From Mixophyes australis (Eukaryota > Chordata > Amphibia > Anura > Limnodynastidae): a DNA stretch of 64,000 bases. Positions 44,192 to 55,056 of the stretch are shown here, piece after piece (within the stretch, counting starts at the first letter, position 1; each line of letters opens with the position of its first letter). The position numbers and the translations under genes were made by a program. Under the pieces are notes generated by a model that did not search any database, was not told the origin of the DNA, and saw only the letters and a program-made list of their open reading frames with translations. The stretch covers positions 992,001 through 1,056,000 of the forward strand of contig JAVHZZ010000017.1 of NCBI GenBank assembly GCA_036250195.1, read 5' to 3'.

Positions 44192-45930
44192 CCATGGCCT
44201 CCTATGGCCCTATCACACTACTTAATTTGGATATTAAGCTGCTGGCTAAAATCATGGCCACTCGTTTACAGTCTATTCTCCCATCACTTTCAACCGACCA
44301 CCAGCTAGAATTTGTGACAGGTCGTCACTCGGTGTAGGGCATATGTACAGCGATCACAGAGGTGGCCTCCTTGTCCTTACAATATCCTTCCAAGAATATA
44401 CTACTTAGCCTGGACGCCAATAAGGCATTTGATGCAGTATCCTGGTCCTATATGTATGAGGTACACAAACGTGGGGCATTCAGAGAGGATTTCACTGCTC
44501 TGATAGGGCCTGAGTCATTAAGAAAGGTATCTCTGTTATTTGTGCGTATCATACGCATTTCCCTTCTGCGCATGCCCAGAACGAGGACACTCGGCCGTCA
44601 ACGAAAGCAAGTCCGCTGCGTATGCCAACGCAAATGACAGTTACGACGGTCTACGGTTCTTTTGAGATTTCATATTCCACATACGTATTGTACGCATCCT
44701 GCAGTGTCTGGTCTAGTACAGCAGAGTGAACCTACGCCCATAGTCATCACCACACGTATCCTGAGATCCGCTCCTTGCCGACTCCAGGAGTACGCAGAGA
44801 TGATTTACGTAACGTTGAGAAACTCTGCACGATGAGCTCTGTATGCTGCCTTAATGACTCAGGCCCATAAGCTTTTTCTATTCTTGCCCAACCACCTCTC
44901 TACTAATCAATGGCCTGATTGGAGAGGCGGCACCCATGACGAGAGGTACACGTTAGGGCTGCCCCATGTCACCCTTACTCTTCAACCTAGTACTTGATCC
45001 TATGCTTGAGACCTACATACTGTATTTCGGGGCGTCCGTGTTGTATTTATCAAGCTGTCCGTTTGATAAATCCCTGGCATTATACCTGATCCTTGCTTTA
45101 CCTGACGCTACTTGGCTAGAAACATAGCAATTAAATGGGTGCACAATGCTATCCCATATCTAGGTATAGAACTTTCTAAGAACCTTGGTCTCTTCTATCA
45201 ACTACATATCTCAAAAGTTGTTGGGAACCTAGTAAAGAGGTTGAGGGCTGGGGTCATCTTTGTCTTTACTTAATGGGTAGAGCAAATTTACGTAAGATGA
45301 AATCCTCCCCTAGACTTGTAGAGTATTTCAAAACTTCATTTGGGGGGGAAAAAAATCAAGAATTGGGCTATTGAAACTTTAACAACCCAGGACTAATGCT
45401 GAATTTCATTTGGCCAATATAGAACTCTATAATCAGGCTGCTCAACTTCAGTACCGGAGGGATTTGATACAAGGGTCTGACACCTATGCGGATACCTCAC
45501 CAGAACAAAATTTCCTCCCTGGCCTAAAATTGACTGCTTTCCTACATCTACATGACCACAACGTATCAGCGACAGTTCTTGACAACCACCATTTTATGTC
45601 CACTAGAAAATTGTGGCACATCATATATACATTGAAACTAAACCTTACTTATCTATCCATCTTCCTCTATTTGGGAACCCTAGTTTTTAGAATGGAGAGG
45701 CTGCCTAGCTATTCACTATCTAGAATGACGCGGGGGTTAGAACGGTGGGGCAGTTCCTTACTCAATCTAAGAAACCCTTGACTTTCCAACAAACAGGGAA
45801 CCTGCACAAAGTGATTAGACCGTGCAACCTAGACTTTTACAGACTCACATTATGCAAGTGTAGTGACCAGACCATTTTCTCAACAGGATTGGGACCCACC
45901 CGCTCTACTATGATACATTGAAAACGGGAT
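44192..45930 (+). pseudogene. L1-clade LINE ORF2 fragment, split by a MITE
   Basis: RT domains in order: LLNLDIKLLAKIMATRLQS, LPSLSTDHQLEFVTGRHSV, LLSLDANKAFDAVSW. After the MITE at 44506-44866 it continues with the region around GCPMSPLLFNLVLDP (the frame is shifted) and a C-terminal stretch, FHLANIELYNQAAQLQYRRD. The YxDD palm is not recoverable. Multiple stops. Confidence 0.75.
44506..44866. mobile_element. MITE inside the L1 fragment (3-bp target duplication ATA)
   Basis: Inverted ends GGGCCTGAGTCATTAAG and CTTAATGACTCAGGCCC, flanked by ATA on both sides. The 3-bp duplication fits PIF/Harbinger-type MITEs (family knowledge). Confidence 0.8.
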
Positions 45931-46142
45931 TGGGACAATGGATGGGACGCTTTGTACCTACTAATTTTTTACTTCTTTACATCTCACAGTGTGTGTGATG
46001 GGACCTGTTTTATTCCTTGTTATATATCACTATATAGATTATTATCCTTTCTATAATATTCATCCATTATAAACAGTGCGTGTGCTGGGAACTGTCTTAT
46101 TACTCTTTATATATCACTATATAGATTATTATCCTTTATAAT

Positions 46143-46145
<3 letters not shown>

Positions 46146-46174
<29 letters not shown>

Positions 46175-46195
46175 TAATAATAATAATAATAATAA
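46146..46195. repeat. (AAT)n microsatellite
   Basis: About 16 ATA/AAT units with one interruption. Confidence 0.95.
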
Positions 46196-46409
46196 TCATC
46201 CATTATAAACAGTGTGTGTGCTGGGAGCTGTCACATCCCTCTGCATATATAGTAATTATAACATCCCTCTCCTCTATATAATAATAATCTCCCATTATAA
46301 ACAGCATTTTATATGAGCTGTAATGTCTCCCTATACAGACTCCTCTGTATAATAATCCTTCATATCTCTGCTCTCAGCATAATAATAATATATTGTTAGA
46401 AGATATTAC

Positions 46410-46487
46410 CTCAGCCTTGTACACGTCCTGGATGTTGTTGTTATATATGAAAGAGTTAAAGCTGCTCTCCAGGTTGTAAAATGGCTC
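46410..46487 (-). CDS. Possible 5' exon of the zinc-finger gene
   Basis: The minus strand has a donor (AAGGCTGAG before GTAATATC) and a possible acceptor (ACTCTTGCAG). The 26 codons between are open (EPFYNLESSFNS... to DVYKAE) and in phase with the DYTVV exon. There is no ATG, and the open frame extends further upstream, so it could equally be part of a 5' UTR exon. Confidence 0.35.
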
Positions 46488-46489
46488 CT

Positions 46490-46810
46490 GCAAGAGTATG
46501 TGACCACGCCCCCTCTGGAACGTCACTGGTACATAACTGTAACAGCAGTATTGTGTAATTTAGACTAAGGGAAAATGGCCGCCGCTGTTCTAAATTAAGG
46601 ACAATGCAGTAATATGTAATTCACTCTAGTGATAACAATGCTGCTAGTAATCAGCTGTATGTTATGTTCATTACTAGGTGGTAGAGGCTAAATCCCTTTC
46701 AGATAATTCTGTGACACCACGAGGTCATGTGACTGCTGTAGTCACGTGGTACACAGTGCAGGAGCTGCTGCTGGATAACTTCCTGTTCCTGTGTAGTGGA
46801 GGAAAGGTAA
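46490..46810. promoter_or_regulatory. Candidate bidirectional promoter region
   Basis: Just upstream of the possible 5' exon of the minus-strand zinc-finger gene there is a CCACGCCCCCT (SP/KLF-like) site. On the plus strand, GAGGTCATGTGAC, TAGTCACGTGGT (E-box) and a donor-like GGAGGAAAG before GTAAGAAG (about 46806) suggest a second start facing right. No TATA box. Inferred from motifs only. Confidence 0.3.
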
Positions 46811-46829
46811 GAAGTAGTGATGTGATGGG

Positions 46830-47165
46830 GAGGGGACATGTGTGACTAAAGGTGCTGGGCATAGAGGGGACATGTGTGACTAAAGGTGCTGGGCAGAGGG
46901 GACATGTGTGACTAAAGGTGCTGGGCAGATAGAGGGACATCTGTGACTAAAGGTGCTGGGCAGAGAGGGGACATGTGTGACTAAAGGTGCTGGGCAGACA
47001 GGGGACATGTGTGACTAAAGGTGCTGGGCAGAGAGGGGACATGTGTGACTAAAGGTGCTGGGCAGTGAGGGGACATGTGTGACTAAAGGTGCTGGGCAGA
47101 GAGGGGACATGTGTGACTAAAGGTGCTGGGCAGAGAGGGGGACATGTGTGACTAAAGCATGTGGG
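46830..47165. repeat. 35-bp minisatellite (about 10 copies)
   Basis: Unit GGGGACATGTGTGACTAAAG then GTGCTGGGCAGAGA, with small length variation. It starts about 25 bp after the donor-like site at 46806. Confidence 0.95.
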
Positions 47166-47648
47166 CAGAGGGGGCATGTGAAGGAGAAGTCTCTTCCCCA
47201 CACGGCCCCTCCTCAAACAACAATAACCTGACAACACTTGCTAACTTTTCTCTGATATTCCCCATGACACGTATTACATGATCTTTTCCCTGACAGGCCT
47301 CCTGCCCACAATCGTGTCTCACTGCTGCCCACCAGCTTTTACCTCACAGGCCCCGCTGCCTCAATCCTGACACCTCTCTTACTTTAAAATGAAAGAGGCG
47401 CCTTTTATTTGAAAGAGGAGTAGATCCTTAGCAGTGAATGAGATAATAATACAGAGATCATTATTGCCATAGATGTTGTGGTTTTGTTTATTTAACTGTA
47501 TCTAGTCAGAGTTTAGTTAGATGATATCATTACAGGCCATTAATATAATTGCTTTTGTCACAAACTGTACATAAGACACCTCAATTATCTCACAAAAATA
47601 ACAATACATCCAGATTTCTATGCACTGTTTTTAGGTGGCATACTTCAG

Positions 47649-47967
47649 ACTTGCCAACTCTCCCGCATTTTGCGGGAGACTCCCGCATTTTGCGAGAGTC
47701 TCCCGGGCGAGTGTGGCAATCCCCCGCATCTGGATAATTCTGCCCACTTCCTAGTGAAGTGGGCAGAATTAAGTCCCAAACGCCGCGATTCCCGGTGAAT
47801 CGCGGTGTTTGGCCCCGCCCCCCGCTGTCAAATGACGCATTTTGCGTCATCACGTCATGGGGGCAGGTCCAAAATGACGTCACTTGGAGCCCCCCCCCCC
47901 CCCCCCCCCGTCACGCCCACCTCCTCTGCAGGCTCCCGGATTTCACCAACAGAAAGTTGGTAAGTAT
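47649..47967. mobile_element. GC-rich MITE flanked by 12-bp direct repeats
   Basis: Ends ACTTGCCAACTCTCCCGC and (reverse complement) ACTTACCAACTTTCTG. Interior inverted repeats include TTCTGCCCACTTC/GAAGTGGGCAGAA and a run of about 20 C. GGCATACTTCAG occurs on both sides (47637-47648 and 47968-47979). Confidence 0.65.
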
Positions 47968-48609
47968 GGCATACTTCAGCCTTCTCACTTATCCATAACT
48001 TTAAGTTTTGGTATATTTCAGGCATTAATTGGGGATACCAGGAACCATTGTAGTATATTGTAGGGAACAGGTGAAAGGGCCATATAAGACATCCTAGAAG
48101 TTCACCGACACTCCTCCTGCTCTATACTCTCTCCTGTTAGGCCTTCAGTTAAGATTAAGTGCCCAGCGGAGCAGGATATATGTCTTATTACTGGAGTGGT
48201 CTCCAAAGTCTGCAACTGAAGGCGCACATTGCGGATAACTGTGCAGTATTCGGAGCTGGGGGTTCAGATGTACCGAGGTAGTGCTTACGATAATGCCCCC
48301 CCTCACAATGCTGGATTTCTCTGCGGGACCCAGCCATAGATGCTACAGAGGTTCCCAGGTAGTGATTGCAGGAATGGCCGTCACTGCTGCACAGTGCTCT
48401 GTAGTGCACAGTGCTGGAAGATAGGTTTAGCAAGTTGCTGTTGGCCACTGGAATGGCTACTTCTTAGTGTTGGGGCAGCTACATGTTTCCTTAAGGGGCC
48501 TGGGTCAGGTGGGGGTTACTGGGTATATATAAGCCCCCACTGGGCACTGGATGTGTGGACGGTGCGTCCTTTTGTACAGCTACCAATGCATTTTTTCTTG
48601 TACTACAAA

Positions 48610-49040
48610 GCAATTTTTGTTACATACCATCCAGACTGCTGCAACCTCCATCTTGCTGTAATGATATCTTGGTCCCCTACAGTCCATTCAAATAGTCGCT
48701 GCAGGAATAACCTCCCTACTCTCCATCATTAATTACTGTTCTGCTTCTGAAATCATCTTGTCTTCCATTTTAATTCTCTTTTCATTGCAAAAGTATTTAG
48801 AGCTGTCCAATCCATTTCCACCTGTTATATCTATTATCACAATCTGTACGTACCCACCCTCTGCTCACGTTGACGCTTTATTTATTTTTCCTAGGTTACC
48901 TCCGCTCTCAGGACTACGACCCTTCTTGAATGCTGCCCCTGGAAATCTTCACAGAATGTCTGTCTGTCATGTATGGTCTCTAACTGCAGGACCCTGCTGA
49001 AAGCTCATCTGTTTACCGGACAGTTCACATAGTGCTTGTG
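48610..49040 (+). pseudogene. CR1/L2-like LINE RT C-terminus remnant
   Basis: Broken frames read YHPDCCNLHLAVM at the start and TLLKAHLFTGQF near the end, with SALRTTTLLECCPWKSS between. This is the order of the CR1/L2 ORF2 C-terminus. Highly decayed. Confidence 0.45.
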
Positions 49041-52000
49041 ACTTACTTCTCCCAGAGCTGCGCTCCAGGGGGTAAAAGGACACGTTCTGGAGCGGACTGT
49101 TCTGTGTTTTCTTCTTTAAAGTATCCGTTCATCAAGCGATATTAACGAAGGAGAACACAAGAAACATAATAAAAACAGTTTAATTATTTTATTTCTACTC
49201 CTGAACTTCATGTTATTATCCCACCTGATGAAATTAACGCAAAGAGTGATAGCTGTGTTGTCACTTGTTATGATGAGGACCAGCAAGTGGAATATATAAC
49301 CTGATATTGTAAATGGACGTTATCAGACATTTGTGTGCGCTGTTACATACTACAGACAGCTGAACTTTGTAATATATATTTGAATATTTTGTAACCAATA
49401 CATAATGTGATGTAAACAACATACTGAAAGCAGATTTTTTTTTTGTATATTTGAGAGTGAAGGGTTGTTATAAAGAAGTTTATTTCTTTCACCATTAATA
49501 TTACAGCATCTTTATTATTTTGCCTGCTATACTTTCTCCAAAACATCTCAATCTTTAGTATATCAAGTCTGTATTTTACCTGTAATTTCTATGCCAACCA
49601 AGGTTCTCCCCCAGCAGTGGAGGACCCAGGAGGGGGCGAGTGATCCAGGGGCTGGCGGGACCACCACACTCATTGGGGTATATTTACTAAACTGTGGGTT
49701 TGAAAAGGTGGAGATGTTTGAAAGTAACACGGCCTGTGCACTATTATTGTTACTACGGTAATACTGCGCATTATTACCGCTAGTGCAGTAAGTTTTAACG
49801 CTGTTTGTTTTGCTCAGGGAGCCGCAAGCAGAAGTCCGGGTTAAAATTACTGTTATCAACGGTGATGGTGCACAAGCCGATTGAATTCCCCCCTAGGATG
49901 ATCTTGTTGTTAGATGTGTACACATTCATATGAATTGTTAACGAGTAACCACAAGAGAAATTAGCTCTTAAAAGTTTGTCCTCGTATGTACATTTTATCA
50001 AAATAAAAAATAAATGGCTAAACTAATGTTATTATTTTGTTAGGGTGACTTGGAACCAAATTCAAGACACGCTGCCCACATTATACTATCATGTTACTTT
50101 GTACTGATACTACCTCAGTGATATAAGACAGTAGTAGACTTACAAGATTTCAATCTTGGATCAATATAAGCCAATATGTATACATGGAAATCCTCCTGGA
50201 ATCTTGTCCTCTTACTGGATCTCCTTATGATAGGTGCTCAAAAGACAAGTGAGAACTGATAGTGCATTATCTCACGTAGCCAAAGTTTTATTGCACCAAA
50301 GAAGCATAAAAGCAATGCAAAATAAAAATATTGGCTTATATTGATTCAAGGTTGAAATCTTGTAAGTGTATATCCGATAGGGCATTGAGAACCCCCATCA
50401 TGTGGTGTTTTTGTCGTAATTATCAACCCCCACTGGATCCTTGGGTTATTTAGTGGTTTTCAGTGTAACCACATATTATATGTTACGCTATGATACGATT
50501 TTTTCTTTTCACTTTTTTTATGTGACCATAATCGTGGTGAATGCCAGAAATCTGAAATTTACTTTGACCACTGCAAACTTCTGGAATTTGTGGAAGACAT
50601 ACATCAAGATGGAAAGAATATATATATATTATTTCACAGTTGACTCTTTAAAACTGTTATTTTAGCACATTGTATGTGGATTGTGTGTGTGTGTGAACAG
50701 AGGGTGCTTTCAGTTGGCCTGCGCAGATATACCAATCTTTTTATTGTATTATAATCAACAATTGTCTGAGACGCAAGAGGAACCAAGTATGACAGCCAGT
50801 ATCCTGCTGCACAGCGGATCACTAAAGCCATGACAGCTATGTTATCACTGGATGTGGGTACAATTTCCCCATCAATGCATCAGGTTTTAACCAATTAGTT
50901 TAGATCATGTGTCCACGTTACCAAATTCCATCACAATCCCATTTCTTCTTAACAGCAATTGCTGTACTGTGAGGTTAAATAAAAAGCCATTCAGTCCCTA
51001 GAAAATGTCATTGTACCGACTGTCCACTTAGCTACAGATATGTGACAAGCGGTACTGGTCAAACAAAAGACTATATAGCCGTGACAGCCCACTGGGTTGG
51101 TGTATCGCCCTCAAGTGCAGCAGCGCCTGTAGCAGCAGCATCATCATCATCCCTCCAGCATAATACACAGTGTCAGGTCATTCACCGCACCCTGCCATAT
51201 AGCCGCTCACTAGGACAGATGTGATGCTGCCCCTCACACACAATTACCTTCACAGACAAACATTTAGATTGTAAAAGCAAAATATATAAAATATATATAC
51301 ATTTTGTGTGTGGGGGGAGGGGGGGTGCTGCTCACAATCAAACAGTTCCCTATTTTTGCCCACTAAATATTTCAGATGTCACTGATACTGCCCCTGGCAC
51401 TACTGTCATCAGATTTAAACATCTTTGATTTTAAAAGCAAGAAAGAATAGTTTTTGTTAACTCTTAAATAGTTTAATAATCTATTACTACCAGTAACCAC
51501 TGATTGCCTACTCTTCACTCTCTCACACCCAATTTATCAGCACATATTTCCATCAGACTGATCTGTAAATAAACGTAAGATTTGTGCAGTAATATCACAG
51601 CTATGTCAATATACATTGTCTCTTTCACCCCGAGCAACCAACTTTCTGAGCACAGAATTGCAGCAAATGTCCTACCCACCTGCTATCACTTCTAAATGGC
51701 AGCTGAGAACAGGAAGGACGGCTATACATTGAAGATATCGATCCAATACTCGCGAGATCTGACATTTTACATGAAATGACATTTTGCCTCATTTTCAGAT
51801 CGGAATTTGGAGCAAGACACCGAGTCATGTCTCAATTCGACTCTGTACCCTAAAATTCCTGTCTATCTAATTCTATCTCCGTACCGCTCATCTCTAGTGA
51901 AACATAAAAAAACAAAATGTGGGGGAAAAGTAAAAATTCTTCTTGTATCACACACAACAATGGGAAATACCCCACTAAGTAGTCTTATGCCAATATATAG

Positions 52001-52170
52001 ATAGTTTTTTTTATAACATAACCATTCAGGTCATGGCTTCACCTCCCCATGATTCACACAGTTCATCCATGTTACACATATGTACATAACTAAGACATAG
52101 GGCTGTCATACATATGGCCATTTACAGTTACACAGCTCTCAACCAATGGCTGATCAGGGATTACTGGGCA
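49041..52170. other. No gene seen; MITE fragments and one inverted repeat
   Basis: 49676-49900 joins the end of the 21271-type MITE (GGGGTATATTTACTAAACTG) to a relative of the 2024-type MITE. 50134-50177 is the inverse of 50327-50370. The rest is AT-rich without exon-like structure. Confidence 0.45.
50134..50370. repeat. Inverted repeat, about 43-bp arms
   Basis: Left arm TACAAGATTTCAATCTTGGA then TCAATATAAGCCAATAT; right arm ATATTGGCTTATATTGATTC then AAGGTTGAAATCTTGTA. About 150-bp loop. Probably the tips of a short TIR element. Confidence 0.7.
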
Positions 52171-52179
52171 CTGAGCTAC

Positions 52180-52276
52180 CTGGGTTGGTGATGTCACAGA
52201 ATTCTCTTCAATCTGATTGGTTGGAAACAGCTGTTTACACTTGAATCTCAAACAGAGCGTCAGTCATCTCCACAGG
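52180..52276 (+). promoter_or_regulatory. Candidate promoter and 5' UTR exon upstream of the cassette gene
   Basis: A CRE-like TGATGTCACAG and an inverted CCAAT box (CTGATTGGTTGG) are followed by AGTCATCTCCACAG and a good donor GTAATG at 52277. It is 2.7 kb before the first coding exon, which has its own acceptor and so needs an upstream exon. Inference from motifs only. Confidence 0.3.
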
Positions 52277-52527
52277 TAATGTAACAAGACTGGGACGGGG
52301 ATTATATTATAAATGGGATATATTCAGGGGGTGAGAATAATTTACAGTCTGTGTATTCCTGGTTTACCCATCTCTAAGCCCTGTGTTAATGGCTTTAGCC
52401 TGGTAACAATATTTACAGTACAGTATAAGTATGAAAACGTGGACCTGATTTTAAACCCAAATATCTCTAAGAATTTGAAGGTGAACACAAAGGGGAACAT
52501 TTTCTAAAATGGTTTTACAGAAAATGT

Positions 52528-52530
<3 letters not shown>

Positions 52531-52565
<35 letters not shown>

Positions 52566-52566
52566 T
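52531..52566. repeat. (TTA)n microsatellite
   Basis: About 12 ATT units at the start of a LINE-tail-like stretch (TTTAAGGCCAAATGTG). Confidence 0.9.
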
Positions 52567-53173
52567 ATTTTTAAGGCCAAATGTGTTTTACAGATTAGTG
52601 AGTAAAACATGTCATACATAAAACAGCTACATACAATATAGATAAAATAAATGCTAATATAAAAACCAAGGGTAGGGAGAACCCTTCTCCTGAGAGAGCT
52701 ACAATCTAATTATCACAATAAAAGTGCAGCAAATAATGTATAAGCCAAAAATGCCCCATAGCTAATAAAAAATGCCCCAGTTAGTGCCTTGTGCATTTCC
52801 TACACCAGGTCTGACGTTCTATGGGCCCTAGTGATAGTCTCCAGCCCTTTATTGAGGTAAGCCCACTTGTGGGGTCACAGGGGGAGCAGCAGAGTAACCT
52901 GTATATAATAAAAGAGTGAATCTACAGGACTGTAATGGTGACCATGTGCATTAGCCCCAATGTGAACTAAACTAATCCAGAACTAACAAAATGATTTTAG
53001 TCCATCTTGAGCCCCCCGTGATAGAGAACCAAAGATGGATGGAGAGAAAGGGGGTGAGTGGAAAGTAACAGAGATTAGAAAGGATGAGAAAGTAATGGGG
53101 TGAGGGGAGAAGGATGAGCGAGGGGAGACAAGACAAGGTTGGAGGTAAAGTGTAGAATACATTTAAACACAGT

Positions 53174-53476
53174 GGGCCTGATTCATTAAGGAGAACAAAG
53201 CAAAAAGGACTATATTTGATCCAAGACAAAACCAGGTTAAAATGTAAGGGGTGCAAATGAGTTTATTATTTTGCATATAAGTTAAATACTGGCTGTTTTT
53301 CCATGTAGCAAACAAATACTTGATAGCTTTATTTTTACACTGAATTTTAAAGTTGACCTAGGACATGCCCTACCCCTAAATTTACCCCCCCCCCCCCCTC
53401 TCCAATGCAACATGGTTTTGCCAAGGTGCAAAGTTACTCATTTATTTTGCTTTTCTTTCCTTAATGAATTAGACCC
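53174..53476. mobile_element. MITE with GGGCCTGATTCATTAAGG ends
   Basis: Right end reverse complement GGGTCTAATTCATTAAGG. AGT flanks both sides. A relative with a truncated left end is at 55555-55838. Confidence 0.8.
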
Positions 53477-54964
53477 AGTACCTTTGGGACACATTTTTTG
53501 AGACCTGCTTTTAGTAACTTTTTTTATTAAATAATGAAGAGCTCTGAAAGTAACCATGTTTTGAATAATTTTCCTAACAACAGATTGATCGCTAAGTCTG
53601 ACAAGAGACACAACAATGAGTGAAGACAAGCCTGTCATCCGCAGTTCTTCCAGATGTAAGAAAAATATAAATGTGTTCATTAGGGCGGGGAACCCAGAGG
53701 TAATATCAAACAAGAATTTAATACGGACATTTAGGGCACCCAGTGGTACACCCAGCACCCCCCATCCCCCATCTTTCATGTAACTCCGATGTAACTTGTT
53801 GAGTCCTGAAGCCGCTGTCAGCATGTTCTGTTACAGACAGATAGCGCTCACCTTCCGGTCCTGCCCTGGTCTCTGGCTGTAGGAGAGCAAACTGCCAGTA
53901 AGGGGTAAGAGAAGAACTGCTCCGGGCCCTGACAGCAGAGTTTGCAGGGTAGTTTGTTTTCTATGATTGTCAGCAAATTATGGCTCCATTTGTGTGTTTA
54001 TTAACAGATTATGGCCCCGTTTTCTATGACTGATGCTATAATCCGGTGACAATTTTTAACGTTATCACTAAATATTATATGGGAGCTGCTTTACATATAT
54101 AAAATAGCAGATTTCCTCCAACTGGATATGGGCTTTTTCTGGTAAGATATATTTTGGTTCCTCCCTATATCATGTTTGCGCCAATGCCTCTCAGTATGTG
54201 TTTTTTCCTTGTTTATGGTATAGTTTCACCACAATTGATAAGCAGTATGGTAGTTACCTCCCAAATGTCCCAATTTCAGCAGAAGAGTCCACTATCCTGC
54301 CCGGGGACATATTTGTCCAGCTTGTGGGAATGTTGGGATAAGGGCGATAGCTAATGACCACGCCCTCACTGTGCCTTGACCACGCCCCATCAAGATGTGG
54401 TCATGTTTGTCTACTTTGTATGTCCCTGTATTTTGTATACTCTGTTTTTCCCAATACCTGTTCTGCCGATCACTGTGTTATATTACATATCAACTACGAT
54501 AGTAATAATAATTAATGGGACTCATGTACTAGCCAAGGTCCACGGTTATGCCGCGGTAGTGAGCTTTTCCATGTAGATCAGTTATGGACTCTCTATCGGC
54601 ATAGGCCACATTCTAATCGGAAAATTTCACAGAAGCGATGTTCAAATTGAAAGTCCCTTATCCCTCCTGAGTGTCAGACAGTGCAGACTGGATCTACACA
54701 CAAGAGGGAGCTATTACACACAAGAGGGAGCTATTGCACACAAAGGAACGCACATAAGAGACAACTGGGGAGGAACTAAGGGTGAAAGTCACAAAACAGG
54801 GATAATGAACAAACACATGGATGAAGATCAGACACATAAGGAACATGTTTAACAGATTTTATATTGCTAATACCATGGGGTAAATTAATGATAATTTATA
54901 GTAAAACAAAGTCGCCCATCATTGAGAATATATTAGCTGATAATGAATATTCTTGTCTCCCCAG

Positions 54965-55056
54965 TGCCAGAAGCTGTAATGGAGACCCTCGTTGGAGATC
55001 CCAATGACACCTCCCCGAGGAATAAGGAAAACATCTATGGACATTCCATCGCTGAG
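54965..55056 (+). CDS. Cassette gene, putative first coding exon
   Basis: The acceptor TCTCCCCAG precedes 54965, an in-frame ATG lies at 54979-54981, and the exon ends in GAG before GTTAAATG, a weak but legal donor. The 26 codons begin METLVGDPND and end in phase 0, as all later exons require. The 14 nt before the ATG would be 5' UTR, so at least one noncoding exon should lie upstream; 52245-52276 is a candidate. Confidence 0.5.

Noticed and set aside
43285..47165. Regular repeats that could be read as CRISPR arrays
   Set aside because: Units are directly adjacent without unique spacers, in vertebrate-type DNA; they are minisatellites.
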